A stretch of DNA of 64,000 nt, taken from contig NZ_JACHNU010000009.1 of assembly GCF_014199525.1 (NCBI RefSeq), positions 89,350 to 153,349 of the forward strand, in the 5' to 3' direction. The number at the start of each line of letters is the position of its first letter. Position 1 is the stretch's first letter. Of this stretch, positions 26,496 through 34,725 are shown piece by piece. This DNA is from Conexibacter arvalis. GTDB lineage: Bacteria; Actinomycetota; Thermoleophilia; Solirubrobacterales; Solirubrobacteraceae. Made by a program: the position numbers and the translations under genes. The notes under the pieces are model-generated. The model was not told where the DNA came from and ran no database searches. It saw only the letters and a program-made list of their open reading frames with translations.

Positions 26496-27683
26496 ATGGT
26501 CAACGTCGACACCGAGTCATTCCTCACGATCGTCGTCGTCGCGGCGCTGGCGGCCTTCCTCGCCGGGCTGCTCTCCACGCGCCTGGTCGTGCCGGTCGTC
26601 GTGCTCGAGCTGGTGCTCGGGATCGTCGTCGGGCCGGAGGTGCTCGGCCTCGCGGAGTCCGACGACTTCATCGCCTTCTTCTCCAACCTCGGCCTCGGGA
26701 TGCTGTTCTTCTTCGCCGGCTACGAGATCGACTTCGAGCGGATCAAGGGGCAGCCGCTGAAGCTGGCGCTGATCGGCTGGCTGCTGTCGCTCGCGCTCGC
26801 CTACGCGCTCGGCGGCCTGCTCGCGCTCGCCGGGGTGGTGCTGTCGCTCGTCTTCGTCGGCTCGGCGATGGCGACGACGGCGATCGGCACGCTGATGCCG
26901 ATCCTGCGCGACGCCGGCGAGCTGAAGACCCGCTTCGGCACCTACCTGCTCGGCGTCGGCGCGATCGGGGAGTTCGGGCCGATCCTGCTGATCACGCTCG
27001 TCTTCTCGACCAAGGGCGCCGTCGAGAACGCGGCGATCCTGCTCGCCTTCGTCGCGCTCGCCGTCGTCGCGGGGGTCTTCGCCGTGCGCTGGGTCGGCAG
27101 GGGCTGGGAGCTGTTCGAGCGGACGCTTGAGGCGAGCAGCCAGGTCGCGATCCGCTTCACGGTCGTCGTGGTGTTCGCGCTCGTCGCGCTCGCCGCGACG
27201 CTCGGGCTCGAGCTGCTGCTCGGCGGCTTCGTCGCCGGCATCATCCTGCGGCTGGCGCTGCGCGGCCGGGAGGTCGAGGTGCTCGAGTCGAAGCTGACGG
27301 CGATCGGCTACGGCTTCCTGATCCCCTTCTTCTTCATCGTCTCGGGGATCAACGTCGACCTCGGGGCGCTGATCGACGACCCGATCCGCTTCCTGGAGGT
27401 GCCGCTGTTCCTCGGGCTCTTCCTCGTCGTCCGCGGCGTGCCGGCGCTGCTGCTCTACCGCGCCGTCCTGGCCGCCCGCGACCGGGCCGCGCTCGCCTTC
27501 TTCTCGGCGACCGAGCTGCCGCTCGTCGTCGCCGTCACGACGATCGCGGTCGAAGGCGGCCACATGCGCGCGTCGACCGCGGCGAGCCTGATCGTCGCGG
27601 CGATCCTGTCGACGGCGATCTTCCCGATCCTCGGCCTGCGGCTGCGCGGCGACCGCGCCCAGAGCGCCGCGGCCGTCGCCTGA
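26496..27683 (+). CDS. CPA2-family cation:proton antiporter
   Basis: This 395-residue membrane protein of about eleven to twelve helices belongs to the KefB/CPA2 antiporter family. It shows LGIVVGPEVLG, GLGMLFFFAGYEID and GFVAGIILRLA, and lacks the C-terminal TrkA-N nucleotide domain of glutathione-gated Kef systems. The ATG at 26496 faces away from the P-type ATPase gene, with 64 bases between, so the two share a control region. It probably exchanges K+ or Na+ for protons. The paired, divergent placement suggests a shared response to ionic or membrane-potential stress. Confidence 0.9.
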   Translation: MVNVDTESFLTIVVVAALAAFLAGLLSTRLVVPVVVLELVLGIVVGPEVLGLAESDDFIAFFSNLGLGMLFFFAGYEIDFERIKGQPLKLALIGWLLSLALAYALGGLLALAGVVLSLVFVGSAMATTAIGTLMPILRDAGELKTRFGTYLLGVGAIGEFGPILLITLVFSTKGAVENAAILLAFVALAVVAGVFAVRWVGRGWELFERTLEASSQVAIRFTVVVVFALVALAATLGLELLLGGFVAGIILRLALRGREVEVLESKLTAIGYGFLIPFFFIVSGINVDLGALIDDPIRFLEVPLFLGLFLVVRGVPALLLYRAVLAARDRAALAFFSATELPLVVAVTTIAVEGGHMRASTAASLIVAAILSTAIFPILGLRLRGDRAQSAAAVA

Positions 27684-27729
27684 CGGCTGTCGCTTGCGCG
27701 GGCCGGTACGCCGGAGTACCGTTGGCGCC

Positions 27730-29079
27730 ATGGCGCTTCCTCCCGGCCCGCATCGACTGCCGACGCCGATCCAGACGGCGCTCTTCCTCGGCCTCCAGAC
27801 GCAGACGGCGCGGATCATGCGCCGCCGCTACGGCGAGGCCTTCACCGTCCGCATCAGCGGGATCGGCAACCTCGTCGTCGTCTCCGACCCGGTGCTGCTG
27901 AAGCAGGTCTTCACCGCCGACCCGAAGGTCCTCCACGCCGGCGACCGCAGCCCGCTCGGCGCCGTGCTGGGCCGCAACTCGCTGCTGGCGATCGACGAGC
28001 AGCGCCACCTCAGTCAGCGCAAGCTGCTGCTGCCGCCGTTCCACGGCGAGCGGATGCAGTCGTACGAGGCGATCATCGAGGAGGAGGCGCGGCGCGAGAT
28101 CGCGACGTGGCCCGAGGACCGGCCGTTCGCGACGCTCGAGCCGATGATGCGGATCACGCTGGGCGCGATCCTGCGGGCGGTCTTCGGCGCCCGCGGCAGC
28201 GAGCTGGAGCAGCTGCGCGGCCTGCTGCCGCCGATGGTGTCGCTCGGCTCGCGGCTGGCGCTGCTGCGGTTCCTCCAGCGCGACCTCGGCGCGTGGAGCC
28301 CGTGGGGCCGCTTCACGCGGATGCGGGCGGCGTTCGACCGCCACGTCGACGAGCTGATCGCGACCGCGCGACGCGACCCCGAGCTGGAGCAGCGCTCCGA
28401 CGTGCTGTCGCTGCTCGTCCGCGCCAGACACGAGGACGGCACGCCGATGTCGCGCGAGGAGATCGCCGACCAGCTGCTGACGCTGCTCGCGGCCGGCCAC
28501 GAGACGACCGCCGCGACGCTCGCGTGGGCGGTCGAGCGGCTCCGCCGCCACCCCGACGTGCTGCGGCGGCTGGTCGCCGAGGTCGACGCCGGCGGCCGCG
28601 ACTACCGCGACGCGACGATCCGCGAGGTGCAGCGGTCGCGCCCGGTGATCACCGCCGCCGGCCGCTTCGCGATGGTCGACTACCAGCTCGGCGAGTGGCT
28701 GCTCCCGGCCGGGACGCGGATCTTCGCCTCCGCCTACCTGACCCAGCGCGACGCGCGCCTCTACCCCGACCCGGAGCGGTTCGACCCCGACCGGTTCGTC
28801 GGCCGGATGCCGGAGACGTACAAGTGGGTCCCGTTCGGCGGCGGGATCCGGCGCTGCATCGGCGCCGCCTTCGCGCACATGGAGATGGACGTCGTGCTGC
28901 GGACGCTGCTCTCCGAGCTCGAGCTGGCGACGACAGGCGAGCCGGAGGAGCGCTGGAAGTCGCGCGGGATCGCCTTCGCCCCCAGCCGGGGCGGCCGCGC
29001 CGTCGTGCGGCGGCGGCGTGACCGGCCGGACGGGGCCGCGCCCGACGCGGTCGCGGCAGCGCTGGCCGGCGCCGCCTGA
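27730..29079 (+). CDS. Cytochrome P450
   Basis: This 449-residue monooxygenase has all P450 hallmarks: the oxygen-binding helix LLAAGHETTAATLAW, the helix K ExxR motif REVQRSRPV, the PERF-region DPERFDPDRF, and the haem loop FGGGIRRCIGAAFA with the Cys ligand. The soluble N-terminus with the proline-rich LPPGPHRLPTP is like CYP families of actinobacteria that act on fatty acids or sterol-like compounds. ATG 27730 is chosen because the conserved start follows directly. No ferredoxin or reductase gene is adjacent. The substrate is unknown. It faces the alpha/beta hydrolase gene. Confidence 0.95.
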   Translation: MALPPGPHRLPTPIQTALFLGLQTQTARIMRRRYGEAFTVRISGIGNLVVVSDPVLLKQVFTADPKVLHAGDRSPLGAVLGRNSLLAIDEQRHLSQRKLLLPPFHGERMQSYEAIIEEEARREIATWPEDRPFATLEPMMRITLGAILRAVFGARGSELEQLRGLLPPMVSLGSRLALLRFLQRDLGAWSPWGRFTRMRAAFDRHVDELIATARRDPELEQRSDVLSLLVRARHEDGTPMSREEIADQLLTLLAAGHETTAATLAWAVERLRRHPDVLRRLVAEVDAGGRDYRDATIREVQRSRPVITAAGRFAMVDYQLGEWLLPAGTRIFASAYLTQRDARLYPDPERFDPDRFVGRMPETYKWVPFGGGIRRCIGAAFAHMEMDVVLRTLLSELELATTGEPEERWKSRGIAFAPSRGGRAVVRRRRDRPDGAAPDAVAAALAGAA

Positions 29080-29116
29080 CGCTGCGGCGGCCGCGCCCTT
29101 GGCGCCGCGCCCGCGC

Positions 29117-30058
29117 TCAGGCGGCCGCGGACGCGGCGTCCTCGCGGGCGCCGCTCGCGGCCTCGACGTGGCCGGCGATCAGCTCGACCAGCCGCGGCCA
29201 CGCGCCGACGGGCAGGTCGTGGCCCATGCCGCGGATCGTCTCGTGGCGGGCGCCGGGGATCGCGTTCGCCGTCGCGCGGCCGCCGGAGGGGGCGACCATC
29301 ATGTCGCGGTCGCCGTGGATCACCAGCGTCGGCGCGGCGATCGTCGCGACCTCGCGCGTGCGGTCGCCCGACTTCATGATCGCCGCCAGCTGGCGGGCGA
29401 CGCCGGCCGGGTCGTGGCCGCGGTCGAAGGCGAGGCCGGCGTCGGCGCGGACCTGCTCCTCGTCGAACGGGAATCCGTGCGAGCCGATGTGGCGCCACAG
29501 CACGACCGCCTTCTCGATCGACTTCTCGCGCGTCTTCGCCGGCGGCGTCGTCATCAGCCGCCAGGTCGACAGCGCCGGCCGGCCGCTCCGCCGCGCGCCG
29601 GTCATCGACATGATCGACGTGAGGCTGCGGACGCGGTCGGGCTGGCGCGCGGCGAGCGTCTGCCCGATCATCCCGCCCATCGATCTGCCGGCGACGTGCG
29701 CCGATTCGAGGCCGAGCGCGTCGAGCAGGCCCGAGGTGTCGAGCGCCATCGCGCCGAGCGCGTACTGGCGGGCGGAGAAGCGGCGGGTCGCGAGCTGAAG
29801 CGGCGACGGCGGCTTCACGTCGCGCAGGTGGGTCGAGCGGCCGACGTCGCGGTTGTCGAAGCGGATCACGAACAGCCCGCGCGCGGCGAGCTGGCGGCAC
29901 AGCTCCAGCGGCCACGCGTGCATCTGCTGGCTGAGGCCGGAGACGAGCAGCAGCGGCTCGGCCGACGGGTCGCCGATCGTCTCGACGCACAGCTCGATGC
30001 CGCGGCCGACCGCGACGATCCGCTCCGGCTCGTGCGGCAGCTCCTGCTCGCTGGTCAT
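29117..30058 (-). CDS. Alpha/beta hydrolase
   Basis: This 313-residue enzyme has the hydrolase fold: PLLLVSGLSQQMHAW (oxyanion region), FDNRDVGRST, the nucleophile elbow AGRSMGGMIGQ with Ser, the acid Asp in VIHGDRDMMV and the His in RGMGHDLPVG. The GRSMGG elbow and RFDNRDVGRS pattern are typical of bacterial lipase/esterase or carboxylesterase relatives. GAGGAGG stands before the ATG. It follows the amidase gene on the same strand, but the 77-base gap holds two palindromes that look like an operator, so it may have its own promoter. Substrate unknown. Confidence 0.9.
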   Translation of the reverse strand: MTSEQELPHEPERIVAVGRGIELCVETIGDPSAEPLLLVSGLSQQMHAWPLELCRQLAARGLFVIRFDNRDVGRSTHLRDVKPPSPLQLATRRFSARQYALGAMALDTSGLLDALGLESAHVAGRSMGGMIGQTLAARQPDRVRSLTSIMSMTGARRSGRPALSTWRLMTTPPAKTREKSIEKAVVLWRHIGSHGFPFDEEQVRADAGLAFDRGHDPAGVARQLAAIMKSGDRTREVATIAAPTLVIHGDRDMMVAPSGGRATANAIPGARHETIRGMGHDLPVGAWPRLVELIAGHVEAASGAREDAASAAA

Positions 30059-30079
30059 GGCGCCCCTCCTCCTCGTCGC

Positions 30080-30114
30080 GGTACGTGGACGTACCACGGT
30101 ACCGAGCCGTACCG
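30080..30114. promoter_or_regulatory. Two adjacent GTAC palindromes upstream of the hydrolase gene
   Basis: GGTACGT-GG-ACGTACC (30080-30095) and CGGTAC-CGAGCC-GTACCG (30097-30114) are perfect inverted repeats one base apart, sharing the GTAC core. They lie 22-56 bases before the hydrolase start on the minus strand. The arrangement suggests a pair of repressor sites, possibly TetR-like; alternatively they could help terminate the amidase transcript. Confidence 0.5.
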
Positions 30115-30135
30115 AGGCTGTCCACCGGCGGCCGC

Positions 30136-31617
30136 TCACAGCAACGGCGGCCGGCGGTCCTTCCACGGCTTCGCTTCCTCCAGCTGGGCGGCGAGGCGCA
30201 GCAGGGTCGCCTCGCCGCCGAGCGGGGCGACGAACTGGACGCCGAGCGGCAGGCCCTCGGCGGTCCAGTGGAGCGGGACGCTCGCCGCCGGGCGCCCGGT
30301 CAGGTTGGCGAGCTGCGTGTACGGGACCCAGCCAAGGTTGTCGTCGATCATTCTCTCGACGATCCCGAGCCGTCTCAGGACCGGGGCGGTTCTCGTCCGC
30401 AGCAGCGTCTCGGCGAGCGGTCTGAGCGCCTTCGGCGTGTCGAACTGGCCGATCCGCGGCGGCGGCGTCGCGAGCGTCGGCGTCAGCAGCAGGTCGAACC
30501 GGTCGTGGAAGTCGGCGAGCGCGCGCACGTGCTCGTGGCGCCGCTCGACCGCCGCGACGAACTCGACCGCCGTCGTGCGGCTGCCGAGCGCGGCCATGAT
30601 CAGCGTGTCCTGCTCGAAGCCCTCGCGGCCGGCCCCGGTGAGCTGCCTGACGTGGCCGACCTCGTAGGCGACGTTCGCGAACCAGAGCGTGAGGAAGTCG
30701 CGCGCCAGCGCCGCGTCGTCGACCGGCGAGGCGACCGCCTCGACGTGATGGCCGAGCGACTCCAGCAGCGCCGCCGCCTCGGTGACGGCGGTGACGGCCT
30801 CGCGATCGACCGAGCTGTTGATCGCGGAGCTGGCGTGGAAGCCGATCCGCAGCCTCCCGGGATCCCTGCCGACCTCGTCGAGGTAGCTGCCGCCGTGCGT
30901 CGCGGGCGCGAACGGGACGGTCGGGTCGGGGCCGGCGAGCACGTCGAGCATCGCGGCGCTGTCGCGGACCGTGCGGGAGACGACGCCGTCGGTCGCGGCG
31001 CCGAGCAGCGGCTCGCCGGCGATCGGCCCGTGCGGGACGAGGCCGCGTCCGGCCTTCAGGCCGAAGAGGCCGCAGCAGGCCGACGGAATCCGGATCGAGC
31101 CGCCGCCGTCGCTGGCGCCGGCGACCGGGACGATCCCGGCGGCGACCGCCGCCGCCGAGCCGCCGGAGGAGCCGCCGGGCGTGCGGTCGGCGTCCCACGG
31201 GTTGCGGGCCGGGCCGAACAGCTCCGGTTCGGTGATCCCCTTGGCGCCGAACTCGGGCGTGTTGGTGCGGCCGAAGACGACGACGCCGGCGTCGAGCCAG
31301 CGCTGCACGACCGTCGCGTGCTCCATCGCCGGCAGCTGCGACAGCGCGCGGCAGCCGTAGCTCGACGGCACGCCGGCGTACTGCTGGCCGAGGTCCTTCA
31401 GCAGGAACGGCACGCCCGCGAACGGGCCGGTCAGCGGCTCGTCGAGCCGCGCCGCCGCCTGCGCCTCCAGCGGGCGCACGATCGCGTTGATCCGGCCGCC
31501 GACCGCCTGCGCCCGCCGCTGCGCCGCCTCCAGCGCCTCGGCCGCGGTCAGCTCGCCGCCGGCGATCGCCGCCGCCAGCCCGAGCCCGTCGAGCTCCGCG
31601 TAGTCTCTGTGCTCCAT
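30136..31617 (-). CDS. Amidase signature family enzyme
   Basis: This 493-residue amidase carries the Ser-cisSer-Lys triad: Lys in [10 protein letters not shown], cis-Ser in [14 protein letters not shown], and the nucleophile Ser in [13 protein letters not shown]. The C-terminal part is complete, ending [20 protein letters not shown]. It hydrolyses carboxamides; related enzymes act on aryl amides, nylon oligomers or glutaminyl-tRNA, but the GatA partners are missing here, so a catabolic amidase is likelier. ATG 31617 precedes the conserved start. It precedes the alpha/beta hydrolase gene on the same strand and faces away from rpsR. Confidence 0.92.
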   Translation of the reverse strand: MEHRDYAELDGLGLAAAIAGGELTAAEALEAAQRRAQAVGGRINAIVRPLEAQAAARLDEPLTGPFAGVPFLLKDLGQQYAGVPSSYGCRALSQLPAMEHATVVQRWLDAGVVVFGRTNTPEFGAKGITEPELFGPARNPWDADRTPGGSSGGSAAAVAAGIVPVAGASDGGGSIRIPSACCGLFGLKAGRGLVPHGPIAGEPLLGAATDGVVSRTVRDSAAMLDVLAGPDPTVPFAPATHGGSYLDEVGRDPGRLRIGFHASSAINSSVDREAVTAVTEAAALLESLGHHVEAVASPVDDAALARDFLTLWFANVAYEVGHVRQLTGAGREGFEQDTLIMAALGSRTTAVEFVAAVERRHEHVRALADFHDRFDLLLTPTLATPPPRIGQFDTPKALRPLAETLLRTRTAPVLRRLGIVERMIDDNLGWVPYTQLANLTGRPAASVPLHWTAEGLPLGVQFVAPLGGEATLLRLAAQLEEAKPWKDRRPPLL

Positions 31618-31836
31618 CGGCCCATCCTCTCCGATCGCGGTGGTCGCGGCGCCGCACCGCGTCGGCGCGGTGGCGGCGATCGGCCGGCGCGGCGGCGTCA
31701 CACGACCCCGCGGAGCGCCGCGCGAGCGTCCGCGACGCTCCTGGATGGCGCTGCCGCGACGGGCCTCTGCGCGGGAGGGCGATCTCCTGCAAGCAGCTTC
31801 ACCGGACGGCAACCGTCCCGATGTCGGTATCTCGCT

Positions 31837-31849
31837 TACAATGGACGGA
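31837..31849 (+). promoter_or_regulatory. Possible -10 element giving a leaderless rpsR transcript
   Basis: TACAAT at 31837-31842 is a good -10 match in otherwise GC-rich DNA. A start point seven bases after it falls on the A of the rpsR ATG, so the mRNA may have no 5' leader. No Shine-Dalgarno sequence precedes the ATG. The -35 region is weak. Confidence 0.45.
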
Positions 31850-32139
31850 TGCCTGCACCCGACTCCCGCCGTCGTCGCAAGCCCGCGGCCGACGCCTCGC
31901 GCAAGCGTCGCACCGTCCACAAGGACGTCGCCGCCGCCATCGACTACCGCAACCCCGAGACGCTCCGCCCGTTCCTGACCGAGCGCGGGAAGATCAAGGC
32001 CCGCCGCACGACCGGCCTCAGCCGCGTCGACCAGGCGAAGCTCGCCAGACACGTCAAGCGCGCTCGCGAGCTTGCGCTCCTCCCCTACGTCGCCGCCTCC
32101 GGCAACGAGCGCCCCTCCCGCGGTCGCGGCCGCGGCTGA
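31849..32139 (+). CDS. rpsR: Ribosomal protein bS18, cysteine-free form
   Basis: This 96-residue protein is small-subunit protein S18. The core IDYRNPETLRPFLTERGKI, then RTTGLSRVDQAKLARHVKRAR and ALLPYVA, fits the family closely. The basic N-terminal extension and a short basic tail are longer than in the E. coli protein. It has no cysteines, so it lacks the zinc-binding motif of the C+ form. It also stands alone, not in the usual rpsF-ssb-rpsR-rplI cluster. In other actinobacteria such cysteine-free paralogs replace the zinc form under zinc limitation; that is likely but unproven here. Confidence 0.9.
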   Translation: MPAPDSRRRRKPAADASRKRRTVHKDVAAAIDYRNPETLRPFLTERGKIKARRTTGLSRVDQAKLARHVKRARELALLPYVAASGNERPSRGRGRG

Positions 32140-32173
32140 GGACGCCGACGCGACGACCCGTCGGCGGGAGCGG

Positions 32174-33064
32174 ATGACGCACCGCCGGCCTCCTGCGCCC
32201 GCCGTCGAGCGGGCGCTTCTCGTTGCGCTCGCGCGCGCCTTCGACGGCGCGCGCGACGACCCGTCGCGCGTCGTGCTCGAGGGCTTCCACGCGCTCAAGC
32301 ACGCGCTCCGCTTCGGCGCCGCGATCGACGCGGCGGCGGCGAGCGACCCCGATGGCCTCGCCGCGCTCGCGCGCGAGCTGGCGCCGGACGTCGCCGCGGA
32401 GCTGACCGCGCTCGCGGTCGCGGTGCCGCGCGAGGAGCTGCGACGGCTCGCGCCGCGCCTTCCCCACACCGAGGTCGTCGCCGTCGCGCGACGGCCCGCC
32501 TTCTCCCCCGCCGCCGCGCTCGCCGCGCGTCCCGAGCGGCCGGCCGTGCTGCTGGAGGATCCGCGCCACCTCGGCAACGTCGGCGCCGTCGTGCGCGTCG
32601 CCGCCGCCGCGGACGCCGCCGCCGTGGTGACCACCGGCCCGCGCGACCCGTGGGATCCCGCCGCCGTGCGCGGCGCCGCCGGCCTGCACTTCGCGCTGCC
32701 GGTCGGCTCGCTCGGCGCGGACGCGGCGGCCGCGCTGGCGGCGCTCGACGCGGCGAGCGGCGTCGCCGGTGCGGAGGCTGCGGGCGCCGGCGCGGCGGAC
32801 GCGGGTGCGGCGGAGCGTGCGGGTTCGCCGAGCGCGCGGCGCTCCCGCCCGCTCGTCGCGCTCGACCCCGCCGGCGAGCCGCTCGGCGCCGCGCCGCTGC
32901 CGGCCGGCGCGCTGCTCGCGTTCGGGACCGAGCGCCACGGGTTGTCGGAGGCGCTGCTGGCGCGGGCCGATCGGCGACTGGCGCTGCCGATGCGCGCGGG
33001 CGTCTCCAGCCTCAACCTCGCGACCGCCGTCGCGGCGGTGCTGTACGGCGCACGGATCGGCTGA
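32174..33064 (+). CDS. TrmH (SpoU) family RNA methyltransferase
   Basis: This 296-residue protein has the three knot motifs of SPOUT methyltransferases: LLEDPRHLGNVGAVVRVA (motif 1), AFGTERHGLS (motif 2) and GVSSLNLATAVAAVLYG (motif 3). The enzyme would methylate a 2'-OH on tRNA or rRNA with S-adenosylmethionine; the target is unknown. Between motifs 1 and 2 lies an Ala/Gly/Asp-rich run of about 35 residues (DNA about 32750-32855) without counterpart in ordinary relatives. The start at 32174 follows a GGGAG sequence and lies 34 bases after the S18 stop, so co-transcription with rpsR is likely. Confidence 0.85.
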   Translation: MTHRRPPAPAVERALLVALARAFDGARDDPSRVVLEGFHALKHALRFGAAIDAAAASDPDGLAALARELAPDVAAELTALAVAVPREELRRLAPRLPHTEVVAVARRPAFSPAAALAARPERPAVLLEDPRHLGNVGAVVRVAAAADAAAVVTTGPRDPWDPAAVRGAAGLHFALPVGSLGADAAAALAALDAASGVAGAEAAGAGAADAGAAERAGSPSARRSRPLVALDPAGEPLGAAPLPAGALLAFGTERHGLSEALLARADRRLALPMRAGVSSLNLATAVAAVLYGARIG

Positions 33065-33130
33065 GCCGGTCCGGCGGCGCGCCGCGAGCCGGTGCGTGGC
33101 GGTGCAGGCGCGCCGCGCGCGTCCCGCGCT

Positions 33131-33901
33131 TCAGCCCTGCAGCCGCTCGACCGCGGTCCAGATCGCGGCCTCGACCTCGGCGATCGCGCCGCTGCCGTCG
33201 ACCGTCGCCAGCGGGCCGCGGACGTGGCCCGCGTCGATCAGCTCGCGGTAGTTGCGATCGACCGCGACGAGCTGCTCGCGCGAGTGGAACAGCTCCTCGG
33301 CCGAGCTGCGGGCGCCGATGCGGCTGACGCAGACGTCGGGGTCGACGGCGACGAAGATCGTCAGGTCGGGCGCGATCGCGTGGCGGTTGAGCTCGGCGAG
33401 CCACTCGCGGCTCGTCGCGCCGCCGCGGTTGTACGCGAGCGAGGAGAGCACGTAGCGGTCCGAGACGACCCAGCGGCCGGCCTCCAGCGCCGCGACGACC
33501 CCGTTGACCGGGTTGAAGAGATGGTCGGCGCGGTCGGCGGCGAAGGCGAGCGCGAGCGACACCGGGTCGAGCGTCACGCGCCCCTCGATCGCCTGGCGCA
33601 GCACGGCGCCGACGGGGCCGTTGGTCGGCTCCTTCGTCAGCTCGACCGCCAGCCCCCGCCGCTCCCGCAGCGCTGCCGCGAGCCGCTCGGCCTGCGTCGT
33701 CGTGCCGGCGCCGTCGAGCCCCTCGATCACGACGAACCGCCCCCGCTCGGCGGCGCCGCCTGCCGCGCCGCGCTCGCGATGCGCCGCGTCGTCCGCGCCG
33801 CCGCCGGCCCCGCCGGCCGCTGCGCCGCCGCCCGCGCCGCGCTCGCGATGCGCCCCGTCTTTCGCGCCGCCGCCGGCCCCGCCGGCCGCCCGAGCGCTCA
33901 C
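33131..33901 (-). CDS. tmk: Thymidylate kinase with N-terminal repeat and altered P-loop
   Basis: This 256-residue kinase phosphorylates dTMP. The P-loop region reads RFVVIEGLDGAGTTTQAERL, so the Walker A lysine is Thr here. Other motifs are present: TKEPTNGPVGAVLRQ, the DRY-type motif VVSDRYVLSSLAYN, and a C-terminal lid region with RIGARSSAEE. The first 53 residues before the kinase domain are two 23-residue repeats (GGAGGGAKDGAHRERG-like). The GTG start overlaps the stop of the DUF1707 gene (GTGA). The family is clear; whether catalysis uses another lysine or arginine is not known. Confidence 0.88.
   Translation of the reverse strand: MSARAAGGAGGGAKDGAHRERGAGGGAAAGGAGGGADDAAHRERGAAGGAAERGRFVVIEGLDGAGTTTQAERLAAALRERRGLAVELTKEPTNGPVGAVLRQAIEGRVTLDPVSLALAFAADRADHLFNPVNGVVAALEAGRWVVSDRYVLSSLAYNRGGATSREWLAELNRHAIAPDLTIFVAVDPDVCVSRIGARSSAEELFHSREQLVAVDRNYRELIDAGHVRGPLATVDGSGAIAEVEAAIWTAVERLQG
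33766..33897 (-). repeat. Two 69-base coding repeats at the start of tmk
   Basis: Two copies of a 69-base unit, including CGCTCGCGATGCGCC and a GCCGCCGGCCCCGCCGGCC core, lie side by side with few differences. They encode a 23-residue Gly/Ala-rich unit twice before the kinase domain. Confidence 0.75.
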
Positions 33902-34548
33902 GCGGATGGCCCCAGCAGCCGCTCGACGAGCCGCTCGCGCAGCCGTCTCGCCTGCACGCGGACGTCGCCGAAGATCGTCCCGCCGGTCAGCACGATCCGC
34001 GGCGCGCCCGGCGGCGCGCTGCCGCCGGCGCGCTGCTTGACGTCGCCGAAGGTGGTGCGCGTGCGGATCTCGACGAGGACGCCCTCGGGGACGAGCAGCT
34101 CGACGTCGCCGAAGACGGTCGAGACGTCGACCTCGATCGCGCCGGCCGGCACGTGCGCCTCGCGCAGGTCGAGCTTCACGTCGCCGAAGACCGTCCGCCA
34201 GCGGCTGCGCTGCGGCAGCTGCCACAGCCCGCTGCGGCGGTGGTCGCCGAAGACGCTGGAGACGGCGACCGGCGCGACCGCGACGCCGGCGCCCGCCGGC
34301 AGCCCGCCGCCCGCCGCCGCGCCGGGGCCGAGCGCGCCCGCGGCGCCTCCGCCGGAGGGCGCCGCCTCGGGCGGCAGGTCGGCGGTCAGCCTCGTCAGCT
34401 CGCCGCGCGTCACTCTCGCGCCGGAGGCGCCCTCGATCCGGTCGGCCAGCTCCTCCAGCGTCAGCCGGCCCTCGCCGGCGGCGGCGCGCAAGCGCTCGAT
34501 CGTCGCGTCGCGCTCGGCGTCGGAGGCGCGGATCTGCGGGTCGGACAT
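33898..34548 (-). CDS. DUF1707 domain protein with LiaF-like C-terminus
   Basis: This 216-residue protein starts with the DUF1707 domain (IRASDAERDATIERLRAAA, then RLTLEELADRI), seen in many actinobacterial proteins. The C-terminal half has three repeats of a beta pattern, each with VFGDV or IFGDV (TVFGDVKLDL, TVFGDVELLV, TTFGDVKQRA, TIFGDVRVQA), like the ligand-binding fold of LiaF. A Gly/Ala/Pro linker joins the halves. There is no membrane helix, so it is probably cytoplasmic. It is coupled to tmk by a 4-base overlap. Relatives act in envelope stress or are uncharacterised. Confidence 0.82.
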   Translation of the reverse strand: MSDPQIRASDAERDATIERLRAAAGEGRLTLEELADRIEGASGARVTRGELTRLTADLPPEAAPSGGGAAGALGPGAAAGGGLPAGAGVAVAPVAVSSVFGDHRRSGLWQLPQRSRWRTVFGDVKLDLREAHVPAGAIEVDVSTVFGDVELLVPEGVLVEIRTRTTFGDVKQRAGGSAPPGAPRIVLTGGTIFGDVRVQARRLRERLVERLLGPSA

Positions 34549-34690
34549 GGCGGCCGATGCTAACCGGCGCGCCTGTCGGCCGTGGTGCGGGCAGCCAGCC
34601 GCCCCAGCGCCGGCGGGCGGCGGCGAGCGCGAGCGGCGACCGGGACGGCCGGCCGGCGCTCGACCGGCGCCGCCCACCGCGGCAACCCCG

Positions 34691-34708
34691 ACTGGCCGGA
34701 CGGCCAGT
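34691..34708. promoter_or_regulatory. Perfect 18-base palindrome upstream of the decarboxylase-like gene
   Basis: ACTGGCCG-GA-CGGCCAGT is a perfect inverted repeat ending 17 bases before the ATG at 34726. Size and placement fit a dimeric repressor such as a TetR or MarR type, covering the transcription start. No regulator gene of this kind is adjacent. Confidence 0.5.
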
Positions 34709-34725
34709 GTGCGAAGCTGGGCTGC

